The notes under the pieces were generated by a model. That model was not told the DNA's origin. It saw only the letters and a program-made list of their open reading frames with translations, and made no database searches. A stretch of DNA of 64,000 nt from Cytobacillus massiliigabonensis (GTDB lineage: Bacteria; Bacillota; Bacilli; Bacillales; Cytobacillaceae). Below, piece by piece: positions 37,447 to 45,478 of this stretch. Positions within the stretch are counted from its first letter, which is position 1; every line of letters begins with the position of its first letter. The stretch is taken from NCBI RefSeq assembly GCF_900199725.1, contig NZ_LT904902.1:120084-184083 (forward strand), in the 5' to 3' direction. The translations under genes were made by a program, and so were the position numbers.

Positions 37447-37725
37447 CTATTTTTTTGCAGCTTGGTCAGTACGATAAATAAAGGCAAAGATCTCGGCTAC
37501 AGCTTGATAAAGCTCCTCTGGAATTTGCTCATTTATTTCTAGCTTGCTAAGAAGTTCCACTAAGGAAGGATCCTCTTGAATTGGAATGTGATGTTCCTTT
37601 GCTTGTCCAAGGATGTTTTCAGCAACCAAGCCCTTCCCCTTTGCAATCACTCGGGGGATATCATGTCCAAATTTATTATATGATAATGCCACTGCCTCTT
37701 TCCGCAAATGCTTTTCCTGCTTCAT
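37447..37725 (-). CDS. ylqH: YlqH, stand-alone FlhB C-terminal-like protein
   Basis: A 92-residue soluble protein resembling the fragment of FlhB after its autocleavage site. Shared features with the full FlhB of this window are AVALSYNK, a PRVIAKGKGLVAENIL segment (FlhB has PYVVAKGVDFVAQKI), the IPIQEDPSLVELL stretch and the ending YQAVAEIFAFIYRTD (FlhB FKAVAEILAYVYRT). It lacks the NPTH motif and membrane helices. It overlaps the end of ylqG by 4 nt, so the two are probably coupled. Its job is unknown to me; a role in flagellar export is inferred. Confidence 0.88.
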   Translation of the reverse strand: MKQEKHLRKEAVALSYNKFGHDIPRVIAKGKGLVAENILGQAKEHHIPIQEDPSLVELLSKLEINEQIPEELYQAVAEIFAFIYRTDQAAKK

Positions 37726-39641
37726 ATTCGAAAATCAACCCCATTTACATGACTCATTTGAGAAGGTACAGAAATGTTCGTCTTCAATTTTTTCACATTC
37801 TCATCTTTTGGTTTTTCAAAAACTATAGATGATAGATGGTAATTGATTTTTGCTAAATTTTCCTTTAAATGAGTGATGAAAGGAGCGGAGAGCAGTCGCA
37901 AATCAGCCCGCTCATTAATTATTGAAATATTCATTACCCTGTTCTGCACCTGTAAATCAACGACTGTTTCTTTTAATTGATTCAGATTAAGATAGAAAAG
38001 TACACGGCAAAAATTCGGATCAATCTTGCCATTTTCCATTTTCCTCCCACTCCATTGCATCGTTAAGTCAGATTTCATCTCCCAAAAAGACATTGGAACT
38101 TGAAATACATATTGCTGAAGCGGTCCTACCTCTTGTGAGAGCACCTGAAACCCTGTTATTTTGAATAAAAGCTTCTCTGCTGCATCTTTTATTGCTGGTG
38201 AGACTTCCTCGGACAATAACCGCATTAGAAGCGGTTTAAGCGTTTCTGCTTTGCTGACAGCATCCCCTTCTGGGCTTTTCAGCACACTTAATAGTTCATG
38301 TTCATAAGAAAGACCGATTGAATGGATTAAATGTTTGATTTGATCCTTTACTGCGTGAGAATTATCCCACTGCATGCCTGCTATTTTTACCTCATTTTTC
38401 ATTTGATTTATGAGTGTTTGTTCTTCATTCGATAGACTTTTAGGCAATTTATCCTGATCCATGTAAAGCATGTTATCCAGCTTTGAAAATGACGAAGGCG
38501 ATTGGTTTAAAATGGAAAGAATCTGCTTCCATCCTGTGGGACGATTCGATGCTTCCATCCTGTCCGTTTCTTGTGCTAGCACTAGAAAAATGTTTTTTGC
38601 AATCGCCTTCGTATCCATTTCATTTAAAGGTGGAGCAAAATTTGAGCTCCTTATATCCGACAGGACTTTCTGGATCTCACTAAGTGCTCTCGATGCCATT
38701 CCTTCGTTCACATCATTTTTTAGTAAATTTTGAAGCTTTGTTAATGATAAAATAAGTTCCTCCCTGCTGCCTATACGCATGTTCTTGGCTAGTTCAGCAA
38801 TAATATTCGATGCCGGATTGCTCTTCGTTTGCTCTGTTTCTGCTTTTGCCCATTTTTCAAGAGCCTGCTGAACCATACTTTCTTCGCTCGCATTCGGAGA
38901 GATGAATCCAGTATTTTGCAAGAAATGAAAGGCTGTTTTAGATTTTTGCGAATCCGCTGAACTAAGCCACTCTTTTACAAGCTTCATTAGTGCAATATTG
39001 CTCATCTTTTCTTTTTCCGTCATCGTCATTTCTGTTAATAATGCTGATAGCTTAATAACAGATTCAGTTGGCATTTCACCCTTTAATTGAGTTAATAGAT
39101 TCTCCATTAACAAGGTCATTGGTTCATTTTTCAGAATAGAAGTCAGAGATTGATAAACATCCTTTGTAAAAGGGAGCTGCTTTGCCAGCAATAATCTAAT
39201 GCCCTCTAATCCTTCCTGAAAAGAGTCGCTGCTTTGCAGCCAATCAGCTGCCATATGTATTGTATCCTTTGTAATAGGAAGCTGTTCTTTTAAGAAGAAT
39301 TGGAGCAAGGAGATATTTTCTTTTGTAACTGGAAGATTCAACTGCTTTAATAGATTCTCTATCCCCGGCTGCTTCCCATTTAAACCAGGTGATTCCAATA
39401 CTTTAAGCTGTACCTGTCCTTCAACGGATTGAACCTGAAAAAAATGGCGGTCATTAACTGAGAGACCTACTTCTAATTGAGCAATAATCTTTTGAGAGCC
39501 AACCTGCACTTCAGCCATCTGATTCGGAAAGAGTTTTAAAACCTTGCCGCTAATTATCTGCCCTGGCCGAAAGGTAAGGTTTTTATTAGCCGTTATTTTT
39601 TCTTGCATGATTATATCCTGAACGATATTCGAAGTTCGCAC
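37722..39641 (-). CDS. ylqG: YlqG, large protein with FliK-like C-terminal domain
   Basis: A 639-residue soluble protein, mostly predicted helical, with an N-terminal beta-rich segment (RPGQIISGKVLKLFPNQMAE) and a C-terminal Flg_hook-like domain (around 535-625: FCRVLFYLNLNQLKETVVDL, then APFITHLKENLAKINYHLS). There is no signal peptide or membrane helix. It is followed by the FlhB-like ylqH, and together they look like a second FliK/FlhB-C pair outside the flagellar operon. The start GTG at 39641 has AAGGTGA upstream; an ATG at 39608 with AGGAT is an alternative. The function is not established. Confidence 0.8.
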   Translation of the reverse strand: MRTSNIVQDIIMQEKITANKNLTFRPGQIISGKVLKLFPNQMAEVQVGSQKIIAQLEVGLSVNDRHFFQVQSVEGQVQLKVLESPGLNGKQPGIENLLKQLNLPVTKENISLLQFFLKEQLPITKDTIHMAADWLQSSDSFQEGLEGIRLLLAKQLPFTKDVYQSLTSILKNEPMTLLMENLLTQLKGEMPTESVIKLSALLTEMTMTEKEKMSNIALMKLVKEWLSSADSQKSKTAFHFLQNTGFISPNASEESMVQQALEKWAKAETEQTKSNPASNIIAELAKNMRIGSREELILSLTKLQNLLKNDVNEGMASRALSEIQKVLSDIRSSNFAPPLNEMDTKAIAKNIFLVLAQETDRMEASNRPTGWKQILSILNQSPSSFSKLDNMLYMDQDKLPKSLSNEEQTLINQMKNEVKIAGMQWDNSHAVKDQIKHLIHSIGLSYEHELLSVLKSPEGDAVSKAETLKPLLMRLLSEEVSPAIKDAAEKLLFKITGFQVLSQEVGPLQQYVFQVPMSFWEMKSDLTMQWSGRKMENGKIDPNFCRVLFYLNLNQLKETVVDLQVQNRVMNISIINERADLRLLSAPFITHLKENLAKINYHLSSIVFEKPKDENVKKLKTNISVPSQMSHVNGVDFRI

Positions 39642-39675
39642 GCTGTCACCTTCTTCCTATTTCCAATCCTTCTTT

Positions 39676-40449
39676 TTATTTTCCCACATACTCCTTTATT
39701 GGAGAAAAGCTTTTTCGATGATAGGGGGTAATGCCAAATTTCCGAATGGCAGCAAGATGTTCTTTCGTACCGTAGCCCATATGTTTACCAAACCCATATT
39801 CAGGATATTCCTTGCCTATATTAATCATTAACCGGTCGCGAGTGACCTTAGCAATGATTGATGCAGCTGCAATGGATATACTTTTTGCATCACCTTTAAT
39901 AATTGCTTCGGATGGATAGGGTGTGTTGAGTTTTACTGCATCTATTAGAAGAAAATCAGGCTGAACATTTAAATGGACAATTGCTGCTGTCATTGCCTTC
40001 TTCGTTGCTTCATATATATTTATGCGATCAATCTCATCGACATCAATCATTCCAACACTAATAGCCGTTGCTCGGGATTGAATGATTTCAAAATATTCTT
40101 CACGCTTTTGCTCTGAAAGTTTTTTTGAGTCATCAAGACCAGGTAAATAAAAATCAGCTGGAAGAATAACGGCAGCTGTTACAACAGGTCCTGCGAGCGG
40201 ACCTCTTCCTACTTCATCGACCCCTGCAATATGCTGATGCCCAAGATTTCTGTATTTCTTTTCATACTTCGTCATTAGCACATGTTTTTCATGCGATTTT
40301 TTTTCTTCTTCCATCTGTCGATGCCACTTTTTTAATAACTGCTGAACACCCTTCCGTTCATCATTGGCTAGTAATTCAATAAATGAATCATCTAAGCCAT
40401 TCTTTGCTATTAATTTTTCTTCAATTTCACGAATGCTAATTTTCCCCAT
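39676..40449 (-). CDS. rnhB: RnhB, ribonuclease HII
   Basis: A 257-residue enzyme that removes ribonucleotides from DNA. The catalytic acids appear in HIAGVDEVGRGPLAGPV, near DSKKLSEQKREEY, and in FLLIDAVKL; the C-terminal AASIIAKVTRDRLM and GYGTKEHL segments are conserved. An N-terminal extension typical of Bacillus RNase HII is present. The frame extends 16 codons upstream, but the ATG at 40449 follows GAAGGGAAAAAATT and is preferred. Confidence 0.96.
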   Translation of the reverse strand: MGKISIREIEEKLIAKNGLDDSFIELLANDERKGVQQLLKKWHRQMEEEKKSHEKHVLMTKYEKKYRNLGHQHIAGVDEVGRGPLAGPVVTAAVILPADFYLPGLDDSKKLSEQKREEYFEIIQSRATAISVGMIDVDEIDRINIYEATKKAMTAAIVHLNVQPDFLLIDAVKLNTPYPSEAIIKGDAKSISIAAASIIAKVTRDRLMINIGKEYPEYGFGKHMGYGTKEHLAAIRKFGITPYHRKSFSPIKEYVGK

Positions 40450-40479
40450 AATTTTTTCCCTTCGATTTCTATATCCTAT

Positions 40480-40487
40480 GTATCGGC
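40480..40487 (-). promoter_or_regulatory. Sigma-D-like -10 box before rnhB-ylqG-ylqH
   Basis: Minus strand GCCGATAC matches seven of eight bases of the motility sigma factor -10 box (GCCGATAT) and would start transcription about 25 nt before the rnhB ATG. It lies just after the rbgA terminator, where a promoter is needed. The -35 position, 15 nt upstream, has TTCA instead of TAAA, so this is only a candidate. It is of interest because the unit contains the FliK/FlhB-like genes. Confidence 0.3.
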
Positions 40488-40494
40488 AATTCAT

Positions 40495-40531
40495 CAAAAA
40501 AATGAAGGCCTTCTAAAAGGAGAAGGCCTTA
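40495..40531 (-). terminator. Rho-independent terminator of rbgA
   Basis: Minus strand AAGGCCTTCT / AGAAGGCCTT around a short loop, then CA and seven T. It lies 16 bp after the rbgA stop. Confidence 0.9.
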
Positions 40532-40546
40532 AGTGCTACATTACAA

Positions 40547-41419
40547 TTATTGCTCACTGGATATTTCTAATAAGTCCTCTGGGCGTTCCAAAGTAATTGC
40601 TCCTAATTTCTCTGTCCGAAATTCTCTAATGACTAATTCTGTTACCTTGTCATAATCAATCTCGCCTCGTCCCATGAGGCATCCCCTGACCTTTCCAATT
40701 TCATCAAACAAATCAACAATATCTTCAGGAATACCTTCTATTTGAAATCTCTCTTTCAATCGGTCAGGATAATTTTTTTCAAGAAAACGCAGGGCATATA
40801 CGGCAATGTCCTGTAAGTTTAAAATTGTATCCTTTATTGCTCCAGTCAGCGCCAGTTTTAGACCAACCTCTTGATCTTCAAACTTCGGCCATAAAATCCC
40901 CGGTGTATCAAGCAATTCTAATTCCTTCCCTACCTTAATCCACTGCTGCGCTTTCGTTACTCCAGGAGTGTTTCCTGTTTTAGCAATATTTTTCTTAGCA
41001 AGTCTGTTAATTAGCGTAGATTTTCCAGCATTCGGAATTCCCACAATCATAGCACGTATCGCTCTAGGTCTCACACCCTTTGCTCTCATGCGATCAAATT
41101 TCTCTTGCAATATCTCTTCAGATGCAGCAACAATTTCCTTCATCCCTTGTCCTGCTTGAGAGTTTATTGCTAGAGCTTTTATCCCTTTCGCTTGAAAATA
41201 TTTAATCCATTTCTTTGTCGCTTCTTTATCTGCCATGTCCGCTTTATTTAGAAGAACTAATCTTGGTTTATGCTGAATGATTTCATCGATCATTGGATTT
41301 CGAGAGGAATATGGGATTCTAGCATCGACAAGTTCAAAGATGATGTCTACTAGTTTTAGTTTTTCTGTTACCTGCCTGCGGGCTTTCGCCATGTGACCTG
41401 GAAACCATTGAATGGTCAA
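40547..41419 (-). CDS. rbgA: RbgA (YlqF), ribosome biogenesis GTPase of the 50S subunit
   Basis: A 290-residue circularly permuted GTPase: the G4 motif (LLNKADMAD) precedes G1 ([15 protein letters not shown]) and G3 ([10 protein letters not shown]). It is needed for late assembly of the 50S subunit. The start is TTG at 41419, 5 nt after a perfect GGAGGTGG; the open frame extends five codons beyond. The N-terminus [16 protein letters not shown] matches the family. It is not directly followed by rnhB transcription, because a terminator intervenes. Confidence 0.97.
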   Translation of the reverse strand: MTIQWFPGHMAKARRQVTEKLKLVDIIFELVDARIPYSSRNPMIDEIIQHKPRLVLLNKADMADKEATKKWIKYFQAKGIKALAINSQAGQGMKEIVAASEEILQEKFDRMRAKGVRPRAIRAMIVGIPNAGKSTLINRLAKKNIAKTGNTPGVTKAQQWIKVGKELELLDTPGILWPKFEDQEVGLKLALTGAIKDTILNLQDIAVYALRFLEKNYPDRLKERFQIEGIPEDIVDLFDEIGKVRGCLMGRGEIDYDKVTELVIREFRTEKLGAITLERPEDLLEISSEQ

Positions 41420-41497
41420 GGCTGCCACCTCCATTTATTAAATTTGAAGTTTTAAACTTTGAATAATGGTACTTTTTGAGGAGAGAGATGAGAGGCT

Positions 41498-41536
41498 GAT
41501 GAGAAGCAAACAGTCTTGAACTAGTTGCTTCTCATC
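41498..41536 (-). terminator. Hairpin directly after lepB, weak terminator
   Basis: A 12-bp perfect stem, GATGAGAAGCAA / TTGCTTCTCATC with a 15-nt loop, begins 2 bp after the lepB stop. The minus strand has no T-run behind it, whereas the plus strand has GTTTATTTTA. It may be a terminator, a 3' stabiliser or a processing site. Confidence 0.45.
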
Positions 41537-41538
41537 GT

Positions 41539-42090
41539 TTATTTTACAATACGAATATCTTCTATTGGCCAATAAATAATCCCTGTATTCCCGAGTACTT
41601 TTTCCATTGGAACTGCCCCTATATGACGGCTATCCTTACTGTATCTGCGATTATCACCCATAACAAAAAGATGACCTTCAGGAACCGTTTCCGATCCTAT
41701 TTTTTCTTCAAGAGTAAATGGCTCAGTTAATGGACCATCAATCACTTGTTTCTTGTACTCATCAAGATATGGTTCTTCATAAGCTTTTCCATTCACATAA
41801 AGCGTGTCATCTTTATATTCGATTCGATCACCTGGTAGACCAATGACTCTCTTTATGTAATCTTTATTTTCAGGTGCATGAAAAACAATGATATCGAATC
41901 GCTCAGGCTTGCCAATTTTATAACTGAACTTGTTAACAATCATCCGATCCTGATCATGCAATGTTGGCATCATCGACAGTCCATCGACTACTATTGGTGC
42001 AAATAAAAAATATCGGATAACTGCCGCTAACAATACCGCAATAACAAGTGCCTTTGTCCATTCCCACAGTTCATTTTTCTTCTTAGCCAT
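41539..42090 (-). CDS. lepB: LepB (SipS-type), type I signal peptidase
   Basis: A 183-residue membrane serine peptidase with one N-terminal transmembrane helix (KALVIAVLLAAVIRYFLF), the catalytic Ser39 in VDGLSMMPTL and the general base Lys80 in DYIKRVIGLPGD, followed by the GDNRRYSKDSRHIG box. It cleaves signal peptides outside the membrane. The open frame runs 15 codons upstream, but the ATG at 42090 follows GGTGGGGAATTC. In bacilli several paralogues exist, so the sip letter cannot be given. Confidence 0.94.
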   Translation of the reverse strand: MAKKKNELWEWTKALVIAVLLAAVIRYFLFAPIVVDGLSMMPTLHDQDRMIVNKFSYKIGKPERFDIIVFHAPENKDYIKRVIGLPGDRIEYKDDTLYVNGKAYEEPYLDEYKKQVIDGPLTEPFTLEEKIGSETVPEGHLFVMGDNRRYSKDSRHIGAVPMEKVLGNTGIIYWPIEDIRIVK

Positions 42091-42120
42091 GAATTCCCCA
42101 CCAATCTCTTGTAAAAAATA

Positions 42121-42150
42121 TCCATTTAAAAACAATTCGCTTTAAATGGG
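42121..42150 (-). other. Inverted repeat in the lepB leader
   Basis: The arms CCATTTAAA and TTTAAATGG are exact complements around a 10-nt spacer, 30-60 bp before the lepB start. It is AT-rich, so the RNA hairpin would be weak; a protein-binding operator is equally possible. The upstream gap to the rplS terminator is AT-rich, with only weak promoter-like sequences. Confidence 0.35.
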
Positions 42151-42251
42151 ATCGTTAATACCTCTATTATATATTACAAAAATCTCACTAAAAAATCAGG
42201 ATAGGAGCCTTATAATATTTATTATTTATCAATTATGTAAATTTATTTGCT

Positions 42252-42284
42252 AAGAAAAAGGAGCTTGATGAACAAGCTCCTTTC
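42252..42284 (-). terminator. Rho-independent terminator of rplS
   Basis: Minus strand AAAGGAGCTTGTT / CAAGCTCCTTTTT, with T-rich sequence after it, 11 bp after the rplS stop. Confidence 0.92.
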
Positions 42285-42295
42285 TGCTCTTCTTA

Positions 42296-42640
42296 TTATC
42301 GAATTTCTTTAATACGAGCTTTTTTACCACGTAGGTTACGTAGGTAATAAAGTTTCGCACGGCGTACTTTACCGCGGCGGATAACTTCAAGCTTCGCAAT
42401 CTTTGGTGTGTGTACAGGGAATGTACGCTCAACGCCTACACCGTAAGAAATCTTACGAACTGTGAAAGTTTCGCTGATTCCACCACCACGACGCTTAATC
42501 ACAACTCCTTCATACACCTGAATACGCTCACGTGTTCCCTCAACAATACTTACGTGTACACGTACAGTATCACCAGGACGGAAAGCAGGAAGGTCCGTAC
42601 GAAGTTGTTCTTTTGTGATCTCTTCGATTAATTTATGCAT
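42296..42640 (-). CDS. rplS: Ribosomal protein L19
   Basis: A 114-residue 50S protein at the subunit interface. The start [20 protein letters not shown], the [10 protein letters not shown] segment and the Lys/Arg-rich C-terminus ([20 protein letters not shown]) are characteristic. The open frame continues 37 codons upstream, but this is the untranslated leader; the ATG at 42640 follows GGAAGGAGTTGAAAACG. It has its own promoter and leader. Confidence 0.98.
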   Translation of the reverse strand: MHKLIEEITKEQLRTDLPAFRPGDTVRVHVSIVEGTRERIQVYEGVVIKRRGGGISETFTVRKISYGVGVERTFPVHTPKIAKLEVIRRGKVRRAKLYYLRNLRGKKARIKEIR

Positions 42641-42793
42641 CGTTTTCAACTCCTTCCAGCAGATGCTCTTGCACATCATTTCTTTCAATTGCAGCGGAAC
42701 ATCTTTATAAGACAAAAACTGAAGTCGTGTAGAGGCAGCATCTATCCCCACTTGGGTCTAATCCACTTCGCTTTTCTTCCAGCCTAAGTCACA
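42641..42793 (-). ncRNA. L19-type leader of rplS
   Basis: The roughly 150-nt leader between the rplS promoter and its start can be closed by a stem AGATGCT (42743-42737) / AGCATCT (42667-42661) that encloses about 70 nt and brings the end close to the ribosome site. Bacilli carry a known structured L19 leader (Rfam family L19_leader) at this place, thought to bind L19 for feedback control. Location and the closing stem are seen; the match to the family was not tested. Confidence 0.65.
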
Positions 42794-42799
42794 AAAAGT

Positions 42800-42828
42800 A
42801 TTGTAACACACATAGAAAACAACTTCAA
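42800..42828 (-). promoter_or_regulatory. Sigma-A promoter of rplS
   Basis: Minus strand: -35 TTGAAG at 42828-42823, a 17-nt spacer, and -10 TACAAT at 42805-42800. It starts 2 nt after the trmD stop, so rplS can be transcribed separately from rimM-trmD. Confidence 0.7.
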
Positions 42829-42830
42829 TG

Positions 42831-43568
42831 CTATTTACTCTCTTTTTTGATTTCTTCCAGCCATTTTTTCTGAATATCGGTTAATTCCACATACTCGAGT
42901 AAATCCGGTCTTCTAAGTATTGTCCTTCTTAATGATTCTTTCGACCGCCATTCATCAATAAGGCGATGGTTGCCAGAAATAAGAACGTCAGGTACCTTCA
43001 TTCCTCTGAAGTCTGCTGGACGTGTATAATGAGGGTGTTCTAATAAACCCGTACTAAACGAGTCACTTAAATGAGATTCTTCTTTTCCCAGCACACCAGG
43101 AAGGAGACGAACAACACTATCGATGACAACCATTGCACCGAGCTCTCCTCCTGTGAGAACAAAATCACCAATGGAAATTTCATCAGTCACCACATGCTCC
43201 CGAATCCTTTCATCGTAGCCCTCATAATGGCCGCAAACAAAAATAAGGTGATCTAAATTGGCTAGTTCTTCTGCTTTTTTTTGAGTATATTTCTCCCCTT
43301 GCGGACAAAGGAGAATCACTCGAGGGACTGAAGCGCTTTTTTCACGTAAATCAGCAACTGCATCAAAAATAGGCTGAGGCTTTAATACCATTCCAGCTCC
43401 TCCCCCATACGGGTAATCATCAACCGTTTGATGCTTATTATCAGCATACGCTCTAAAATTCACAACATTGTATTCCACCGCATTATTTTCTGCCGCTCTT
43501 TTTAAGATTGAGTGGCCGAAAACTCCCTCAAACATTTCTGGAAAAAGAGTCAAAACATCTATTTTCAT
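42831..43568 (-). CDS. trmD: TrmD, tRNA (guanine-37-N1)-methyltransferase
   Basis: A 245-residue SPOUT methyltransferase acting on G37 of tRNA. The knotted AdoMet site appears as [11 protein letters not shown] and [13 protein letters not shown], and the [12 protein letters not shown] segment is typical. The ATG at 43568 overlaps the TGA stop of rimM; an ATG one codon earlier is also possible. Confidence 0.97.
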   Translation of the reverse strand: MKIDVLTLFPEMFEGVFGHSILKRAAENNAVEYNVVNFRAYADNKHQTVDDYPYGGGAGMVLKPQPIFDAVADLREKSASVPRVILLCPQGEKYTQKKAEELANLDHLIFVCGHYEGYDERIREHVVTDEISIGDFVLTGGELGAMVVIDSVVRLLPGVLGKEESHLSDSFSTGLLEHPHYTRPADFRGMKVPDVLISGNHRLIDEWRSKESLRRTILRRPDLLEYVELTDIQKKWLEEIKKESK

Positions 43569-44086
43569 CATGAAAGCAGCCCTTCAATCGGATCAATGAC
43601 CACACTTTTTCCCTTTACATCTACTTGTTTCACTACATCTTCTATATAGGGAATCAAAATATCTTTCCCGCCTTTACCTTTGATCACCCATACATCATTT
43701 GCCCCTGGTGAAAGGATCTCACGGATTTTTCCAATTTCCTCCCCTTCTAAGGTAGTAACAGCGCATCCAATGATTTCATGATAATAAAATTCATCCTCTT
43801 CAAGCTGACCGAGCTGGTCTTCAGATATTTTTAAAATGCCGCCCTTCATCTTTTCGATATCATTTATATTTTCATACCCTTCAAAAGTAAGCAAATCAAA
43901 TGACTTATGTGTACGGTGTGATTTGATTTTTAGTTCGATGGGGGCATTCGAGTCAGGCATAAATAAAGTTAATTTGTTCCCAGGTTTGTATCGTTCGTCA
44001 GCAAAATCTGTTTTTGAAATAACCCTTGCCTCTCCTTTTATTCCATGGGTGTTTACGATCTTACCGACATTAAACCATTTTTCCAT
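43568..44086 (-). CDS. rimM: RimM, 16S rRNA processing protein
   Basis: A 172-residue factor for 30S maturation with an N-terminal RimM barrel ([18 protein letters not shown]) and a C-terminal PRC-barrel domain ([22 protein letters not shown]). A GTG at 44098 extends the frame by four codons, but the ATG at 44086 is 9 nt behind AGAGGTG. It is followed without a gap by trmD and preceded by ylqD. Confidence 0.95.
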   Translation of the reverse strand: MEKWFNVGKIVNTHGIKGEARVISKTDFADERYKPGNKLTLFMPDSNAPIELKIKSHRTHKSFDLLTFEGYENINDIEKMKGGILKISEDQLGQLEEDEFYYHEIIGCAVTTLEGEEIGKIREILSPGANDVWVIKGKGGKDILIPYIEDVVKQVDVKGKSVVIDPIEGLLS

Positions 44087-44100
44087 CCCATATTTCACCT

Positions 44101-44487
44101 CTAACGTATTTCATCAATGATGCCATCTTTTATTATGATCGTCTTTTCTTTTTGCACCGTTTCCCAGCGATCTCCCACTTCAATATCGATAATGGCATTT
44201 ACTTCTTTTTCTTTCAACTCGCTGCCTAGTGGTAGTATATGTAATTGTTCAATTTGAAAATCGAGCAGTTTTATTTTCTCTTGGCGCTTTTCGATCTCTC
44301 TCTCGAAATGGACTTTTATATTGCTTGGTTGAAACCTTTTCGTTTTTTCTAGTTTTTTGAATTCAAATTGAAGCTGTTCACGCTCTTTTGTTAGCTGCTG
44401 TTTATTTTTCTCATAGCCCTCTAGCAGGACCAATTTACTTTTCTCCGTAAGAACTTGCCTTACTGCGACAGTTTGAAGTATTTTCAA
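44101..44487 (-). CDS. ylqD: YlqD family protein
   Basis: A 128-residue soluble protein made mainly of a long charged coiled coil (about 25-85), with a conserved beginning ([18 protein letters not shown]) and a beta-rich end with the GDRWE motif. The family is conserved beside rimM in bacilli but has no assigned function that I know. The start is TTG at 44487 with TTAGGAGGCG about 10 nt upstream. A terminator upstream implies a promoter in 44488-44560, but none is convincing. Confidence 0.88.
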   Translation of the reverse strand: MKILQTVAVRQVLTEKSKLVLLEGYEKNKQQLTKEREQLQFEFKKLEKTKRFQPSNIKVHFEREIEKRQEKIKLLDFQIEQLHILPLGSELKEKEVNAIIDIEVGDRWETVQKEKTIIIKDGIIDEIR

Positions 44488-44562
44488 CAGACAACGCCTC
44501 CTAAGGGCTGTAATCGTGTCTAGCTTACATTTGTTCTACATAATAGCTTTAATTCATAATTT

Positions 44563-44594
44563 GAAAAAAAGGAGGGTTAGAAACCCTCCTTTTT
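44563..44594 (-). terminator. Strong terminator of rpsP-khpA
   Basis: Minus strand AAAGGAGGGTT / AACCCTCCTTT with a short loop, followed by seven T in a row. It lies between the repeat units behind khpA and the start of ylqD. Confidence 0.92.
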
Positions 44595-44597
44595 CCA

Positions 44598-44860
44598 CTT
44601 TTCTTATTGTCCAGCTGCAGCGCCTAGCCCCTCGAGGTCATAAGCCAATCTGCCAAGAAGGTTAAAGTACAACCTTCTCACCAGCTCGTCTTATGCTTGT
44701 CGGGGCTGACCAAGCCGCTTTCGCTTTTCTTATTGTCCAGCTGCAGCGCCTAGCCCCTCGAGGTCATAAGCCAATCTGCCAAGAAGGTTAAAGTACAACC
44801 TTCTCGCCAGCTCGTCCTATGCTTGTCGGGGCTGACCAAGCCGCTTTCGCTTTTCTTATT
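44598..44860 (-). repeat. Two tandem 126-bp units of a structured repeat plus an 11-bp remnant
   Basis: Unit 1 is 44598-44723 and unit 2 is 44724-44849, with exactly 126-bp spacing and, by eye, two differences (at about 44690 and 44702 in unit 1). The next 11 bp (CTTTTCTTATT) repeat the beginning of a unit and contain the khpA stop codon. Read on the minus strand, each unit can fold into a long hairpin: AGCCCC/GGGGCT and CATAAG/CTTATG outside, AGAAGGTT/AACCTTCT inside. A third, diverged member lies at 7853-7975. There is no coding content. Confidence 0.93.
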
Positions 44861-45086
44861 CACTAATCTCTAAGAAGATTTTCTTCTGTTGTGATGATCC
44901 TGCTGCATAAACAACAGTTCGTATTGCTTTCGCAACGCGCCCCTGCTTCCCAATTACTTTCCCCATGTCAGTCTTGTTGACAGAAAGCTGATAGGTCACG
45001 CGATTTTCTTCTTCAAGAACATTTACTTGAACATCTTCCGGAAAATCAACAAGGGGCTTCACAATCGTTTCGATAAGTTCTTTCAT
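44856..45086 (-). CDS. khpA: KhpA (YlqC), KH-domain RNA-binding protein
   Basis: A 76-residue single KH domain with the RNA-binding loop IGKQGRVAKAIR. In Gram-positive bacteria KhpA pairs with KhpB (Jag) in RNA binding and cell-elongation control. It follows rpsP by 11 bp, as in B. subtilis (ylqC). Its stop codon lies in the border sequence of the adjacent repeat, whose insertion has left the protein unchanged. Confidence 0.96.
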   Translation of the reverse strand: MKELIETIVKPLVDFPEDVQVNVLEEENRVTYQLSVNKTDMGKVIGKQGRVAKAIRTVVYAAGSSQQKKIFLEISE

Positions 45087-45097
45087 TTGTTTATGAA

Positions 45098-45394
<297 letters not shown>

Positions 45395-45408
45395 TCACAC
45401 AAGATAGT

Positions 45409-45438
45409 ATATTATCAGATTCCTAAATAGTTTGTAAA
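45409..45438 (-). promoter_or_regulatory. Probable promoter of rpsP-khpA
   Basis: Minus strand: -35 TTTACA at 45438-45433, an 18-nt spacer, and -10 TAATAT at 45414-45409. It lies in the short gap between ffh and rpsP. TGTAAAG/CTTTACA upstream can form a weak hairpin, perhaps a poor ffh terminator. Confidence 0.5.
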
Positions 45439-45478
45439 GGTTTTTTTCTTTACAGTTAAAATTTTTTTCATCTTTCAC

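Noticed and set aside
41430-41455. Promoter directly before rbgA (TTCAAA-N17-TAATAA)
   Set aside because: The -10 box would touch the ribosome site, leaving no room for a transcript start before the coding region.
42641-42751. N-terminal extension of L19 into the leader
   Set aside because: The family starts at MHKLIEE, with a good Shine-Dalgarno before 42640; the upstream part is the structured leader.
44598-44860. CRISPR array
   Set aside because: Only two long identical units without spacers and no cas genes; it is a tandem structured repeat.
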